Source: Roseomonas populi (GTDB lineage: Bacteria > Pseudomonadota > Alphaproteobacteria > Acetobacterales > Acetobacteraceae). From it: a stretch of DNA of 64,000 bases. The position numbers and the translations under genes are program-made. The stretch is taken from assembly GCF_024594815.1 (NCBI RefSeq), contig NZ_JANJOU010000028.1, positions 19,665 to 83,664 of the forward strand, given 5' to 3'. This document shows, one piece after another, positions 1 through 8,791 of the stretch. A model generated the notes under the pieces. It was not told the DNA's origin. It saw only the letters and a list, made by a program, of their open reading frames with translations, and ran no database searches. How positions within the stretch are numbered: the first letter of the stretch is position 1; each line of letters starts with the position of its first letter.

Positions 1-1
1 G

Positions 2-793
2 GGAGCGGACGGGCTGCACTCCACCGTCCGCAACCTCCTCTCCCCCGGCGTGCGGCCGAGCTATGTCGGCTACGTCGCATGGCGCGGCCTGGTGGAGGAG
101 GCGGCCCTGAGCGACGCCACCCGGCGCGCCCTCTGCGGGCACTTCGCTTTCAGCCTTCCGCCGGGCGAGCAGATGCTCGGCTATCCCGTGGCCGGCGCCG
201 ACGAGGCCGTCCTGCCCGGGCACCGGCGCTTCAACTTCGTCTGGTACCGGCCTGCCGCGTCAGGAGAGATGCTCGGTGACCTCCTCACCGACGACGCGGG
301 GACGCGCCACGAGATCTCGATCCCGCCCAACCGCATCCGCCCGCAGGTGATCGCTGCCATGCGCGCCGACGCGGACCGCCTCCTTGCGCCGCAATTCGCT
401 GAGGTGGTGCGGCGGACTGCGATGCCGTTCCTGCAGGCGATACTGGACCTGGAGGCGCCGCGCATGAGGTTAGGAACGCGCAGTGTCATTCTCGGGGATG
501 CCGCCTTCGTGGCGCGGCCGCATGTCGGCATGGGCGTCACGAAGGCGGCCGTCGATGCGGCGGCCCTGGCCGACGCCCTGGCCGGGCATCCGCGGGATAT
601 CGGCGCCGCGCTGGACGGGTTCGAGCGCAAGCGCCTGGCAAGCGGCCGCGCGGTGATCCGCCGGGCCCGACACCTCGGCGCCTACATGCAGGCGCAGATC
701 CTCGATCCCGAGGAGCGGGCCATGGCCGAGCGCCACCGCAGCCCCGAAGCGGTGATGACCGAGACGGCCGTGGCCACCGGGCTCGCCGCCTGA
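2..793 (+). CDS. FAD-dependent aromatic monooxygenase, C-terminal part (5' end outside window)
   Basis: The reading frame is open from base 2 to the TGA at 791-793, so the gene enters from outside. The first visible residues, GADGLHSTVR, are the DG motif of class A flavoprotein hydroxylases, which contacts both FAD and NAD(P)H. A second FAD-ribityl motif, VILGDAAFVARPHVGMGV, lies near nt 480-540. About 263 residues are present; the N-terminal GxGxxG FAD-binding fold is missing. It is paralogous to the full-length monooxygenase at 13350-14465, sharing blocks such as [22 protein letters not shown] and the W-Y-R-P stretch. The family includes 2,6-dihydroxypyridine and salicylate-type hydroxylases. 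The exact substrate is unknown. The internal GTG at 50 is not a likely start because homology extends upstream of it. Confidence 0.88.
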   Translation, partial: GADGLHSTVRNLLSPGVRPSYVGYVAWRGLVEEAALSDATRRALCGHFAFSLPPGEQMLGYPVAGADEAVLPGHRRFNFVWYRPAASGEMLGDLLTDDAGTRHEISIPPNRIRPQVIAAMRADADRLLAPQFAEVVRRTAMPFLQAILDLEAPRMRLGTRSVILGDAAFVARPHVGMGVTKAAVDAAALADALAGHPRDIGAALDGFERKRLASGRAVIRRARHLGAYMQAQILDPEERAMAERHRSPEAVMTETAVATGLAA

Positions 794-838
794 GCAACAG
801 CCCGGCCAACCGGGCACTCGAACACGAAGGAGAGGAAG

Positions 839-1141
839 ATGTCTGAACTGGAACGCCTGCGCGCGCACCCCGCCTTCCGCCAGTTGGCAAGGCAGCGCGC
901 GATGCTGGGATGGGGCCTGGCCGGCACCATGACCGCTACCTACTTCGCTTTCATCCTCTGCGTGGCGTTTCGCCCGGGGCTGCTAGGCGCGCCCATCGCT
1001 GCCGGCTGGACCACCAGCTATGGCGTGGTGGCCGGTGTCGGCGTGATCGCGCTGGGCTTCGTGCTGACCGCGGCCTACGTGCTCCTCGCCAATGCGCGCT
1101 TCGACGCGCTCGGTCGCCTCCTGCGGGAGGAGGGAGCATGA
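839..1141 (+). CDS. DUF485 family inner-membrane protein (YjcH-like)
   Basis: This 100-residue protein has a soluble N-terminus of about 25 residues, then two hydrophobic helices (roughly 27-45 and 62-85). The layout and the start [16 protein letters not shown] match DUF485 proteins, which are encoded directly upstream of ActP-type monocarboxylate symporters. A strong ribosome site (AAGGAGAG) lies 6-7 bases before the ATG. The stop overlaps the start of the symporter by four bases (ATGA), so the two are translationally coupled. The DUF485 role is unproven; it is usually treated as an accessory or small subunit of the transporter. Confidence 0.88.
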   Translation: MSELERLRAHPAFRQLARQRAMLGWGLAGTMTATYFAFILCVAFRPGLLGAPIAAGWTTSYGVVAGVGVIALGFVLTAAYVLLANARFDALGRLLREEGA

Positions 1142-2805
1142 GCCGCCACGCTCTCGGGGCGGCGCTCGCCGTCCTAGCCCTTCCGGCGGTCGCCTGGGCG
1201 GCCGGGCCGGAGGTCGCGGGGGCCGTGACCCGATCGGCCGTGAACCCGTTGGCCATGGCGCTCTTCCTCGCCTTCGTCGTCGTCAGCCTCGGCGTCACGA
1301 TCTGGGCGGCGCGGCGGGGCACGCGCTCGGCCTCCGACTTCTACGCGGCGGGCGGCGGGCTCGGCGGCGTGCAGAACGGGCTGGCCATCGCGGGGGACTA
1401 CACTTCCGCCGCGACCTTCCTCGGCGTGACCGCTCTCGTCTACGGGTCGGGCTATGACGGGATGATCTACGCGATCGGCTTCCTCGTCGGCTTTCCCATG
1501 ATCCTGTTCCTGGTGGCGGAGCCGCTGCGCAACCTCGGCCGGTTCACCTTCGCCGACGTGCTGGCCTACCGGCTGCGCGAGGGACCGGTCCGCATTCTCG
1601 CGGCCTCCAACACGCTCGTCATCGTCCTCTTCTACCTCATCGCGCAGATGGTCGGCGCGGGGAAGCTCATCCAGCTGCTCTTCGGAATGCCCTACGGCAC
1701 GGCGGTCGGGATCGTCGGGGTGCTGATGATGGTCTACGTCACCTTCGGCGGCATGCTGGCCACCACCTGGGTGCAGATCATCAAGGCCGTGCTCCTGCTC
1801 TCGGGATCCGCAGCGATGTCGGCGCTCATCCTCGCGCGCTTCGGATTGAGCCCAGAAGCCCTGTTCTCCGCCGCGGCCGCGGTTCACGCCAAGGGCAGCG
1901 CCATCATGGCGCCCGGCGGGCTGGTGCGGGATCCGCTCTCGGCCGTGTCGCTCGGCATGGCGTTGATCTTCGGTACGGCGGGGCTGCCGCACATCCTGAT
2001 GCGCTTCTTCACCGTGGCGGATGCACGGGCGGCAAGGAACTCCATCCTCGTCGCGACCGGCTTCATCTCGGTCTTCTACACGCTGCTCTTCATCCTCGGC
2101 TTCGGAGCCATCGCCCTCGTCTCCACCGATCCTGCCTTCCAGGACCCGGCGGGTGGGCTTCGCGGCGGCGCCAACATGGTGGCCCTGCACCTGGCGGAGA
2201 TCCTGGGCGGCCCGCCATTGCTGGGCTTCGTCTCCGCCGTCGCTTTCGCGACCATCCTCGCGGTCGTCTCCGGCCTGACCATCGCCGGCGCCTCGGCCGC
2301 CAGCCACGACCTCTATGCCCGCGTGCTGCGCCGCGGTCGCGCCACGGAAGCCGAGGAGGTGCGCGTCTCTAAGGGCGCGGCGGTAGTGCTCAGCCTGTTC
2401 GCCATGGGTCTGGGCCTGCTCTTCGAGAACCAGAACATCGCCTTCATGGTAGGGCTGGTCTTTGCCATCGCCGCCAGTGCCAACTTCCCGGTGCTGCTCC
2501 TGTCGATCGCCTGGCCGGGGCTGACCACACGTGGGGCGGTCGTCGGTTCGGCCGCAGGGCTGGTTTCGGCCGTGGGGCTGGCCACGATGGGGCCCGGGAT
2601 CTGGACGGCGGTGCTCGGCCTCGGCGCGGCACCCTTTCCCTACGACAACCCGGCCCTGTTCTCCGTGCCGCTCGCCTTCCTGCTCTCCTGGGCGGTGTCC
2701 GCACTGGACCGGAGCGCGGCGGCATCGGCGGCGCGCTCCGCCTTCGCGGCACAGCACCTTCGCGCCCAGACCGGCTTCGGCGCCGCTCCCCCCGCCCTGC
2801 ACTGA
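1138..2805 (+). CDS. Sodium:solute symporter, acetate/monocarboxylate permease type (ActP-like)
   Basis: A 555-residue integral membrane protein of the SSS family. A cleavable-looking N-terminal segment ([20 protein letters not shown]) is followed by about 13 hydrophobic helices. The sequence [21 protein letters not shown] near residue 65 is the characteristic SSS/ActP region. The family moves short monocarboxylates such as acetate, glycolate or pyruvate with Na+. The ATG at 1138 overlaps the DUF485 stop, and no homology is lost by starting here rather than at the upstream in-frame codon at 910. It is probably the uptake arm of the neighbouring oxidative genes, but the substrate cannot be read from sequence. 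Confidence 0.9.
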   Translation: MSRHALGAALAVLALPAVAWAAGPEVAGAVTRSAVNPLAMALFLAFVVVSLGVTIWAARRGTRSASDFYAAGGGLGGVQNGLAIAGDYTSAATFLGVTALVYGSGYDGMIYAIGFLVGFPMILFLVAEPLRNLGRFTFADVLAYRLREGPVRILAASNTLVIVLFYLIAQMVGAGKLIQLLFGMPYGTAVGIVGVLMMVYVTFGGMLATTWVQIIKAVLLLSGSAAMSALILARFGLSPEALFSAAAAVHAKGSAIMAPGGLVRDPLSAVSLGMALIFGTAGLPHILMRFFTVADARAARNSILVATGFISVFYTLLFILGFGAIALVSTDPAFQDPAGGLRGGANMVALHLAEILGGPPLLGFVSAVAFATILAVVSGLTIAGASAASHDLYARVLRRGRATEAEEVRVSKGAAVVLSLFAMGLGLLFENQNIAFMVGLVFAIAASANFPVLLLSIAWPGLTTRGAVVGSAAGLVSAVGLATMGPGIWTAVLGLGAAPFPYDNPALFSVPLAFLLSWAVSALDRSAAASAARSAFAAQHLRAQTGFGAAPPALH

Positions 2806-2831
2806 AACAGCCCTGGACAATGAGATCCGCC

Positions 2832-3260
2832 ATGACCGACACCGTGCATGCTCCTGCCCCCGCCTTCGATGGCTGGCCTGAGGCCATCCGGATGGAGCTG
2901 GAGACGGGCGCCATGAATCCCCGGGTGGGCACGCGCCTGCTCTCCGAGACTGGTCGCGTCCGGGTCTGGGAAATCCGCCTCGCCCCAGGCGAGCGGATCG
3001 GCTTCCATCGCCACGTGCTGGACTACTTCTGGACGGCCGTGACGCCTGGCCGTGCCCTGTCGCGCCAGGGTGACGGAACGCAGGTCGAGGCGGTCTATAC
3101 GGCCGGGCAGACCCAGCACTCCGTCTATGGGCGCGGCGACGCCAAGGTGCATGACCTCGAGAATATCGGGGACACCGAGCTGGTCTTCACCACGGTGGAG
3201 TTCCTGGACAGCGCCAATGCACCGATGGCCCTGAGCGGCGCGCGGGACGATGGGGCGTGA
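2832..3260 (+). CDS. Cupin-fold small protein
   Basis: About 142 residues. The pattern RIGFHRHVLDYFWTAVTPG, with two histidines and a downstream acidic residue, followed by a second block containing HSVYGRGDAKVHDLEN, gives a single-domain cupin barrel with a partial metal site (H-x-H then a later H). Start chosen at ATG 2832 (MTDTVHAP); an in-frame ATG at 2820 adds four residues. It follows the symporter by 26 bases and is likely co-transcribed. No enzymatic role can be assigned; small cupins of this kind in catabolic loci are often isomerases or uncharacterised metal proteins. Confidence 0.75.
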   Translation: MTDTVHAPAPAFDGWPEAIRMELETGAMNPRVGTRLLSETGRVRVWEIRLAPGERIGFHRHVLDYFWTAVTPGRALSRQGDGTQVEAVYTAGQTQHSVYGRGDAKVHDLENIGDTELVFTTVEFLDSANAPMALSGARDDGA

Positions 3261-3263
3261 TGC

Positions 3264-3288
3264 CCGCCCCATCCTGCTCTCGGGGCGG
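3264..3288 (+). terminator. Possible weak hairpin after the cupin gene
   Basis: CCGCCCC (3264-3270) pairs perfectly with GGGGCGG (3282-3288) across an 11-base loop, four bases after the cupin stop. There is no T-tract, so it could only be a weak or Rho-assisted terminator, or an mRNA-end stabiliser. GC-rich DNA makes chance stems common. Confidence 0.3.
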
Positions 3289-3515
3289 TCCGGCCTGGCG
3301 GAGGTCCGCTTCCGCCGCGCCGGGGCTTCAGGCCAGGCCTCCGGCCCGTGTTAATGGGCTGACGCCCGCTCCTCCAAGATGCCAGGTCTGGAGGAGACGA
3401 AATACGTCCGTTTCCTGCAAGGCCTGAGTTGCCGGCCGCACTAGCCTCACCGCGACGCCGAGCTTGGCGCGGCCCGCGAGACGGGATCCCCAACCCTATC
3501 CCCATTGGACCGACG

Positions 3516-4139
3516 ATGGCCGACATCCTCTTGCAGCCCGGTGACTGCACTCTCCTGCTGGTGGATGAGCAGGCAGGTCTCGCGTTCGGGGTCGGCTCGG
3601 CAGACCGCCAGCTGCTGCGGAGCAACGGCATCGCGCTGGCCCGGACCGCCGTTGCTTTCGGCCTCCCGGTGGTCGCATCGACCTCGGCATCAAAAGTCTT
3701 TAGCGGCCCGATGATGCCGGCCCTGCGGGAAGTGTTGAACGGCGTCGTGCCGATCGAGCGGAGAAGCATGAATTCCTGGGAGGACGAGGCGGTTCGCGCC
3801 GCGGTCGCGTCCACCGGCAGGCGCAGGCTGCTCGTCGCCGGCCTCCTGACAGAGGCCTGCGTTTCCTTCCCGGTCCTCAGCGCCCTAGCCGACGGATACG
3901 GCGTCTCGGTGGTTGCAGATTGCTGCGGCGGCCTGACGCCGGAGAGCCACGACTTGGCGCTACGCCGGATGGAGAGTGCCGGCGCGGCCATGACGTCCTG
4001 GCTGCAGCTCCTCCTGGAGCTGCAGCGCGACTGGACGCGCCGGGAGACTTACGAGGCGGCACGATCGATCGTCGTGGATCACGGCGGCGGTTACGGCATC
4101 GGTCTGGCATATGCCCGGGACATGATCAGGCCGGCCTGA
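3516..4139 (+). CDS. Isochorismatase-fold cysteine hydrolase, YcaC-like
   Basis: A 207-residue cysteine-hydrolase-fold protein. The catalytic triad positions are visible: Asp in LLLVDEQAG (about residue 17), a Lys/Arg-rich central strand, and the nucleophile Cys in GLLTEACVSFP (about residue 115). The C-terminal portion (SHDLALRRMESAGA, then a W-x-x-x-L-L-E-L-Q-R-D-W stretch) is typical of YcaC-type members rather than of isochorismatase or nicotinamidase. Start chosen at ATG 3516 (MADILLQPG), where homology begins; the frame is open upstream to 3429 but that extension looks non-coding. Substrate unknown; amide or related C-N/C-O hydrolysis is expected for the fold. Confidence 0.85.
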   Translation: MADILLQPGDCTLLLVDEQAGLAFGVGSADRQLLRSNGIALARTAVAFGLPVVASTSASKVFSGPMMPALREVLNGVVPIERRSMNSWEDEAVRAAVASTGRRRLLVAGLLTEACVSFPVLSALADGYGVSVVADCCGGLTPESHDLALRRMESAGAAMTSWLQLLLELQRDWTRRETYEAARSIVVDHGGGYGIGLAYARDMIRPA

Positions 4140-4250
4140 TCCCCGTGATCCTGATCCGCGGACGCGGGAGGCCTCGGGCGGGGCAGGGCTTGGGCGAAGG
4201 TCCGAGCCGATCCCGGCGATGGCAGGCCAGCGGGCATCGGGCCGCACAGG

Positions 4251-5375
4251 ATGGATAATGGACGAGCGAGCATGAGCGAGCCCCCTGCGCCGCCCTCTCA
4301 GGCGCCCGCGGTCACTGCGAGCAGGTCCTGGTTCGCGGGCATCCTGCCGAACCTGCTGGCCCTGGTCCTGGCGGCCGCGCTGGTGGTCGCGGTGGTCGCG
4401 CGGTGGGACAGCTGGGTCAGCGGCCGCATCCGGCAGTGGACCAACGACGCGTACCTGCAGAGCGACGTGACACCGCTCTCCGCCCTCGTCGCCGCGCCGA
4501 TTAGCCGCGTCGCCGTGGACGACTTTCAGACCGTGCGCGCCGGCGACGTCCTGCTGGAGTTGGACGGGCGTGTCTATGCGGCGCAGTTGGCCCAGGCCGA
4601 GGCCGGCGTGGCCGCGGCGACCGCCAGCATCGCGAACCTGCAGGCCCAGGAGATGCTACAGCAGGCCAACATCAGCGCGGCCGAGGCCGCCGTGGCGGGC
4701 GCGACGGCCACGAACGGGCGGGACCGGCTGGAGGCGGCCCGCCAGCGGGCACTGCTCCGCAGTGGCATCGTCGGCACCGAGCAGCACGTCGAGCAGGCCA
4801 ATGCCGCGCGGGATCTCTCCGATGCGCAGCTGGCGCAGGCACAGGCCGGGCTGCAGGCGGCGCGCCGGCAGCTGGAGGTGCAGCGCAGCCAGGAGGCGCA
4901 GCTCCGGGCCAACCTCCACGCGGCCGAGGCCGCGCGGGACCTGGCGCGCATCAACCTCGGCTACGCGACGGTCACTGCGCCGGTGGATGGCACCGTCGGC
5001 CGGCGGCGCGTCTATCCCGGACAGTATGTCGGCGTGGGAACCCAGGTCATCTCGGTCGTGCCGACGAGCGGCCTCTACGTCATCGCCAACCTGCGGGAGA
5101 CCCAGGTCACGCGGCTCCGCAGCGGGCAGCCGGCGGAGATCCGGGTGGACAGCTTCCCCGGCCTGCTCCTGCGCGGGCACGTCGCGGACTGGTCCCCCGG
5201 CACCGGCGCGCAGTTCGCGCTGCTCCCGGCCGACAACTCCACGGGAAACTTCACCAAGGTGGTGCAGCGGATCCCCGTGAAGATCATGCTCGACGGCGAT
5301 GCCGGGATCGGGGGGCGGCTCCGCGCCGGCATGTCGGTCGAGGTCACCATCCACACGGATGCTCCCGCGCCGTGA
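4251..5375 (+). CDS. HlyD/EmrA-type membrane fusion protein
   Basis: A 374-residue periplasmic adaptor. One N-terminal membrane helix (about residues 27-50, ILPNLLALVLAAALVVAV) is followed by the biotinyl-lipoyl-like half motif around NDAYLQSDVTPLSALVAAPI, a long Ala/Gln-rich coiled-coil hairpin (about 105-235) and a C-terminal beta-barrel with INLGYATVTAPVDGTVG. That order is diagnostic of EmrA-like adaptors. The last four bases (GTGA) overlap the start of the MFS gene, so the pair forms a coupled efflux unit. In-frame ATG at 4272 (MSEPPAP) is an alternative start; 4251 is preceded by only a weak ribosome site. Confidence 0.92.
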   Translation: MDNGRASMSEPPAPPSQAPAVTASRSWFAGILPNLLALVLAAALVVAVVARWDSWVSGRIRQWTNDAYLQSDVTPLSALVAAPISRVAVDDFQTVRAGDVLLELDGRVYAAQLAQAEAGVAAATASIANLQAQEMLQQANISAAEAAVAGATATNGRDRLEAARQRALLRSGIVGTEQHVEQANAARDLSDAQLAQAQAGLQAARRQLEVQRSQEAQLRANLHAAEAARDLARINLGYATVTAPVDGTVGRRRVYPGQYVGVGTQVISVVPTSGLYVIANLRETQVTRLRSGQPAEIRVDSFPGLLLRGHVADWSPGTGAQFALLPADNSTGNFTKVVQRIPVKIMLDGDAGIGGRLRAGMSVEVTIHTDAPAP

Positions 5376-6931
5376 TCGCCGCCGGCTCCCTCTCCGGCAC
5401 GCCGGCCCCTGCGGCGATGGTGCCGTCCGGCCGCCCGCTGGTGGGCATCCTCGCGGTGCTGCTGGGGGCGCTGATCTCCACCCTTTACGGCCGGATTACG
5501 AGCTTCGGCCTGGCCGACCTGCGCGGCGCCGTGGGCGCGGGATTCGACGAGGGCGCCTGGATCCCTACGGCCGCCACGGTGGCGCAGATGTTCATCGGCC
5601 CGCCGGCCACCTGGCTCGGCGCGGTCTATGGCCCCCGGCGCGTCCTGCTGGCGTCCGTCAGCGTGTTCGGCCTGGCCTCGGTGCTCATCCCCTTCTCACC
5701 GGATCTGCCGGCGCTGCTGCTGGGCCAGGTGGTGGCCGGCCTCGTCTCCGGAACATTCATCCCGCTCACCATCGGCTTCGTCCTGCAAAACCTCAGGCCC
5801 TCCTGGTGGCCCTACGGCATCGCCGCCTTCGGGCTGAACCTGGAACTCTCCCTCAACATCCCCGCCTCCCTGGAGGGGTTCTACCTCGATCACCTAGGCT
5901 GGCCCTGGATCTTCTGGCAGGGGGCGGTGCTGGCGGTGCCCATGGCGGCCTGCGTCCTCCTCGGCATGCCGCGGCAGCCCGTCAACCGGGCGCTGCGGGA
6001 CCGCGCCGATGGCTGGGGCATGCTGCACGCCGGCGCCGCCTTCTCCTTAATCTACGCGGCGCTGGAACAGGGCAACCGCCTGGACTGGCTGCACTCCGGC
6101 CTCATCTGCGCGCTGCTTCTCGGCGGGGCCCTGCTGCTCGTCGCCTTCGTGGCGCGGGAACTTGGCACGGCGGAGCCGTGGGTGAACCTCAGCTTCCTGC
6201 TCCGCCGCAACATCCTGCCGCTGCTGGCCATCCTCGTGCTCTACCGCTTCGTGCTCCTCGCCACCGCCTACCTGATCCCGCAGTACCTCACCACGGTGCA
6301 GAATTTCCGTAGCCTCGAGGTCGGGTCCGTGCTGATTTGGATCGCCGCGCCGCAGTTCGTCCTGGCGCCGCTGGTGGCGCTGGTGCTGACCCGGGTGGAG
6401 CCGCGGATCGTGCTGGCGATGGGCGCCGCGACCATGGGCGTGGCCTGCATCATGGCCATGCGAATCACCCCGGAATGGCAGACGGGCGAGTTCCTGCCGT
6501 CGCAGATTTTCCAGGCGGTGGGCCAGACCTCCACTCTCGTCGCGATGATTCTCTTCTTCGTTCGCCATCTTCGCCCGGCGGATGCGCTGACCTTCGGGGC
6601 GGTGCTGCAGACGGCCCGCCTCCTGGGCGGTGAGTTGGGCAGCGCGACGATGCAGACCTATCTCCGCCTATCCGAGCAGGTGGACTCCTACCTCCTCGGC
6701 CTGCACCTGCAATCGGGCGCCGCGGATATTGCGGAGCGGCTGACGCGCATCGCCGCGCTAGCCGGCTCGCCGGCCAGCGGCGAAGGGGATGCCTCCGGCC
6801 GGGCACTCTCGATCCTGGCCGGGGCCGTCCAGGCGCAGGCCAACGTCCTCTCGGTCATCGACGGCTTCGGGGCCGCGCTGATCGCCGTGGTCGCCATGCT
6901 CGGCCTCATCGCCCTGCTTCGCGAACCCTGA
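5372..6931 (+). CDS. MFS drug:H+ antiporter, DHA2 (EmrB-like) family
   Basis: A 519-residue transporter with about 14 hydrophobic helices, GTG start overlapping the adaptor gene. Motif WIPTAATVAQMFIGPPATWLGAVYGPRR in the first helix pair carries the MFS loop-2 signature, and LVSGTFIPLTIGFVL corresponds to the antiporter motif C region. It should work with the preceding EmrA-like adaptor and an outer-membrane channel encoded elsewhere to export toxic aromatics or pathway intermediates. Genes of this type beside catabolic oxygenases commonly relieve intermediate toxicity; that role is inference. Confidence 0.9.
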   Translation: MIAAGSLSGTPAPAAMVPSGRPLVGILAVLLGALISTLYGRITSFGLADLRGAVGAGFDEGAWIPTAATVAQMFIGPPATWLGAVYGPRRVLLASVSVFGLASVLIPFSPDLPALLLGQVVAGLVSGTFIPLTIGFVLQNLRPSWWPYGIAAFGLNLELSLNIPASLEGFYLDHLGWPWIFWQGAVLAVPMAACVLLGMPRQPVNRALRDRADGWGMLHAGAAFSLIYAALEQGNRLDWLHSGLICALLLGGALLLVAFVARELGTAEPWVNLSFLLRRNILPLLAILVLYRFVLLATAYLIPQYLTTVQNFRSLEVGSVLIWIAAPQFVLAPLVALVLTRVEPRIVLAMGAATMGVACIMAMRITPEWQTGEFLPSQIFQAVGQTSTLVAMILFFVRHLRPADALTFGAVLQTARLLGGELGSATMQTYLRLSEQVDSYLLGLHLQSGAADIAERLTRIAALAGSPASGEGDASGRALSILAGAVQAQANVLSVIDGFGAALIAVVAMLGLIALLREP

Positions 6932-6936
6932 AGGGA

Positions 6937-7041
6937 ATGGACATCATGATCATTCAAGCCGCGCGGGTTAGCGGCAAGAACGCGGGGCCTGCCGCGGGGA
7001 TCATCACGGGCCTTGTCACCCGAGAGCCGACAGCAGCATGA
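6937..7041 (+). CDS. Possible 34-codon leader ORF coupled to the cytochrome gene
   Basis: ATG at 6937 opens a 34-codon frame (MDIMIIQAARVSGK...) that ends in a TGA at 7039-7041, overlapping the ATG (7038) of the cytochrome c gene as ATGA. The ribosome-site-like AAGGGA lies just before it. Length and lack of a recognisable domain mean it could be chance; the overlap style matches every other junction in this operon, which is the only support. Confidence 0.25.
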   Translation: MDIMIIQAARVSGKNAGPAAGIITGLVTREPTAA

Positions 7042-8306
7042 AGCCCGTCTGGAGACACCTCCTGATCGCTGGCCTGGCAGGATCCGTGCTGGCGGCGGGC
7101 GTCGCTCTCGCGCTAGCCTGGGAGCCGGCGATCGGACGCGTCCCGCGGCCGGATCCGGCCGGCTTCGATCCCGCCATCGTCGCCCGTGGCGCGACGCTCG
7201 CGACGATCGGCGACTGCGCGGTCTGCCACACGGCGCCGAGTGGTGCGCCCTATGCCGGCGGGCGGGCGCTCGGGACCCCCTTCGGCACGCTCTACGCCAC
7301 CAACATCACTCCGGACGAGGCGACCGGCCTCGGCAACTGGTCCCCCGCCGCCTTCCGCCGCGCCATGAAGGACGGGGTGCGGCGCGACGGCGAGCACCTC
7401 TATCCCGCGCTGCCCTACGAGCACTTCACGCATGTGCGGGACGACGACCTGGACGCCATCTACGCCTTCCTGATGACGCGTCGCGCCGTGGACTCCCCTG
7501 CGCCGCCCAACGCCCTGATCCCGCCCCTCGGCTTCCGTCCGCTCCTCGCCGGGTGGAAGCTGCTCTTCTTGCACCGCGGGCCGGTCGAGCCGGTGCCCGA
7601 GCGCGGCGAGGCCTGGAACCGCGGCGCCTACCTTGTGGAGGGCCTGGGCCATTGCGGCGGCTGCCACACGCCCCGCAACTTGGCGGGTGGCGAGCAGGGG
7701 CGCCGCAGCCTCGCCGGCGGGGTGGCCGAGGGGTGGAACGCGCCGCCGCTGGACGGCTCGGCCGGTGGCTGGAGCATCGACGCGCTCGTCACCTATCTCG
7801 GCACCGGCCTTCACTCCTCGCGGGGCGTGGCCGCCGGGCCGATGGGGCCGGTGACCGAAGGGCTGTCGCAGGTTCCGGCGGAGGACCTTCGGGCTATCGC
7901 GACCTACATCGCCTCCCGCACCGGGAACGCCGCGCCGGTGCCGGTGCAGGAGCGGGCCGAGGAGGCGGCGCGCGCCCATCCCGAGGGCGCCGGGCTCTTC
8001 GCCGGGGCCTGCGCCGCCTGCCATGGCGGCGGCGCGCCCATGCTGGCGCGGAACCGCCCGGGCCTCGGCACCGCGACGCCGATCCTGGCGGCCGATCCGC
8101 GCAACGCGATCCAGGCCGTGCTGCAGGGCATCCCCGCGCCGGTCGGCCCGGACCGCCCGTTCATGCCGCCCTTCTCGGACGCGTTGGGCGACCGGCAGCT
8201 TGCCGAGATCCTCGCCTATGCCCGCGCCCGCTTCACGGCGGAGCCGCCCTGGAGGGACCTACAGGAGAGCGTGACGCGCATCCGGAAGGAGAACACCCGG
8301 CCATGA
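7038..8306 (+). CDS. Tri-heme cytochrome c subunit of a molybdo-hydroxylase
   Basis: A 422-residue exported c-type cytochrome. An N-terminal membrane/signal segment (about 8-28) is followed by three CxxCH heme sites: CAVCH at 60-64, CGGCH at 206-210 and CAACH at 325-329. This three-domain layout is that of the cytochrome subunits that pass electrons from periplasmic alcohol, aldehyde or nicotinate-type dehydrogenases to the quinone/oxidase chain. It is overlapped by ATGA with the iron-sulfur gene downstream, which in turn overlaps the molybdopterin gene, so the three make one complex. The N-terminal helix probably anchors the complex to the membrane. Confidence 0.92.
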   Translation: MKPVWRHLLIAGLAGSVLAAGVALALAWEPAIGRVPRPDPAGFDPAIVARGATLATIGDCAVCHTAPSGAPYAGGRALGTPFGTLYATNITPDEATGLGNWSPAAFRRAMKDGVRRDGEHLYPALPYEHFTHVRDDDLDAIYAFLMTRRAVDSPAPPNALIPPLGFRPLLAGWKLLFLHRGPVEPVPERGEAWNRGAYLVEGLGHCGGCHTPRNLAGGEQGRRSLAGGVAEGWNAPPLDGSAGGWSIDALVTYLGTGLHSSRGVAAGPMGPVTEGLSQVPAEDLRAIATYIASRTGNAAPVPVQERAEEAARAHPEGAGLFAGACAACHGGGAPMLARNRPGLGTATPILAADPRNAIQAVLQGIPAPVGPDRPFMPPFSDALGDRQLAEILAYARARFTAEPPWRDLQESVTRIRKENTRP

Positions 8307-8791
8307 CCGTGCGCCTGACGATCAACGGGGCCGAGAGGCGGGTCGAGTCCCCGCCCGACACGCCGCTTCTCTACGTGCTGCGGGACGAGGTGGGGTTGAA
8401 CGGCGCCAAGTACGGCTGCGGCCTAGGCCAGTGCGGCGCCTGTACCGTGCAGCTGGACGGAAGACCCGTCTTCTCCTGCCTGCTGCCCGTCGGCGCTCTG
8501 GAGGGACGACAGGTCCGCACGGTCGAGGGGCTCGGCACGGCTGCCTCCCCCTCCATCCTGCAACGCGCCTTCGAGGAGGAGCAGGCGGCGCAGTGCGGCT
8601 ACTGCATCGCCGGCATGATCATGCGCGCGCAGGCGCTGCTGGACCGTGTCCCGGACCCGGACGAGGCCGCCATCCGCGCGCACATGCAGGCCAACCTCTG
8701 CCGCTGCGGCACCCACATGCGGATCCTGCGCGCGGTACGCCGGGCCGCGACGGCGATGCGCAGCACTGTCTCGCGGGGGACGGCACCATGA
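8303..8791 (+). CDS. [2Fe-2S] subunit of xanthine-oxidase-family dehydrogenase (IorA/NicA-like)
   Basis: 162 residues. The N-terminal plant-type ferredoxin cluster is CGLGQCGACT...C (residues about 40-62) and the second, C-terminal cluster is CGYC...CRCG (about 101-138), the standard two-cluster small subunit of molybdenum hydroxylases. ATG at 8303 overlaps the cytochrome stop (ATGA); the frame is open upstream but that part is the shadow of the cytochrome gene. It passes electrons from the Mo site in the next gene product to the cytochrome. Confidence 0.93.
   Translation: MTVRLTINGAERRVESPPDTPLLYVLRDEVGLNGAKYGCGLGQCGACTVQLDGRPVFSCLLPVGALEGRQVRTVEGLGTAASPSILQRAFEEEQAAQCGYCIAGMIMRAQALLDRVPDPDEAAIRAHMQANLCRCGTHMRILRAVRRAATAMRSTVSRGTAP

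Noticed and set aside
1174..2820. Long minus-strand frame opposite the symporter
   Set aside because: A GC-rich shadow frame of low complexity with no domain; the plus strand is a clear SSS protein.
3516..4139. Possible NicF maleamate amidohydrolase of a nicotinate pathway
   Set aside because: The C-terminal half is YcaC-like and the flanking set lacks NicD, NicE and NicX, so the nicotinate assignment is not supported.
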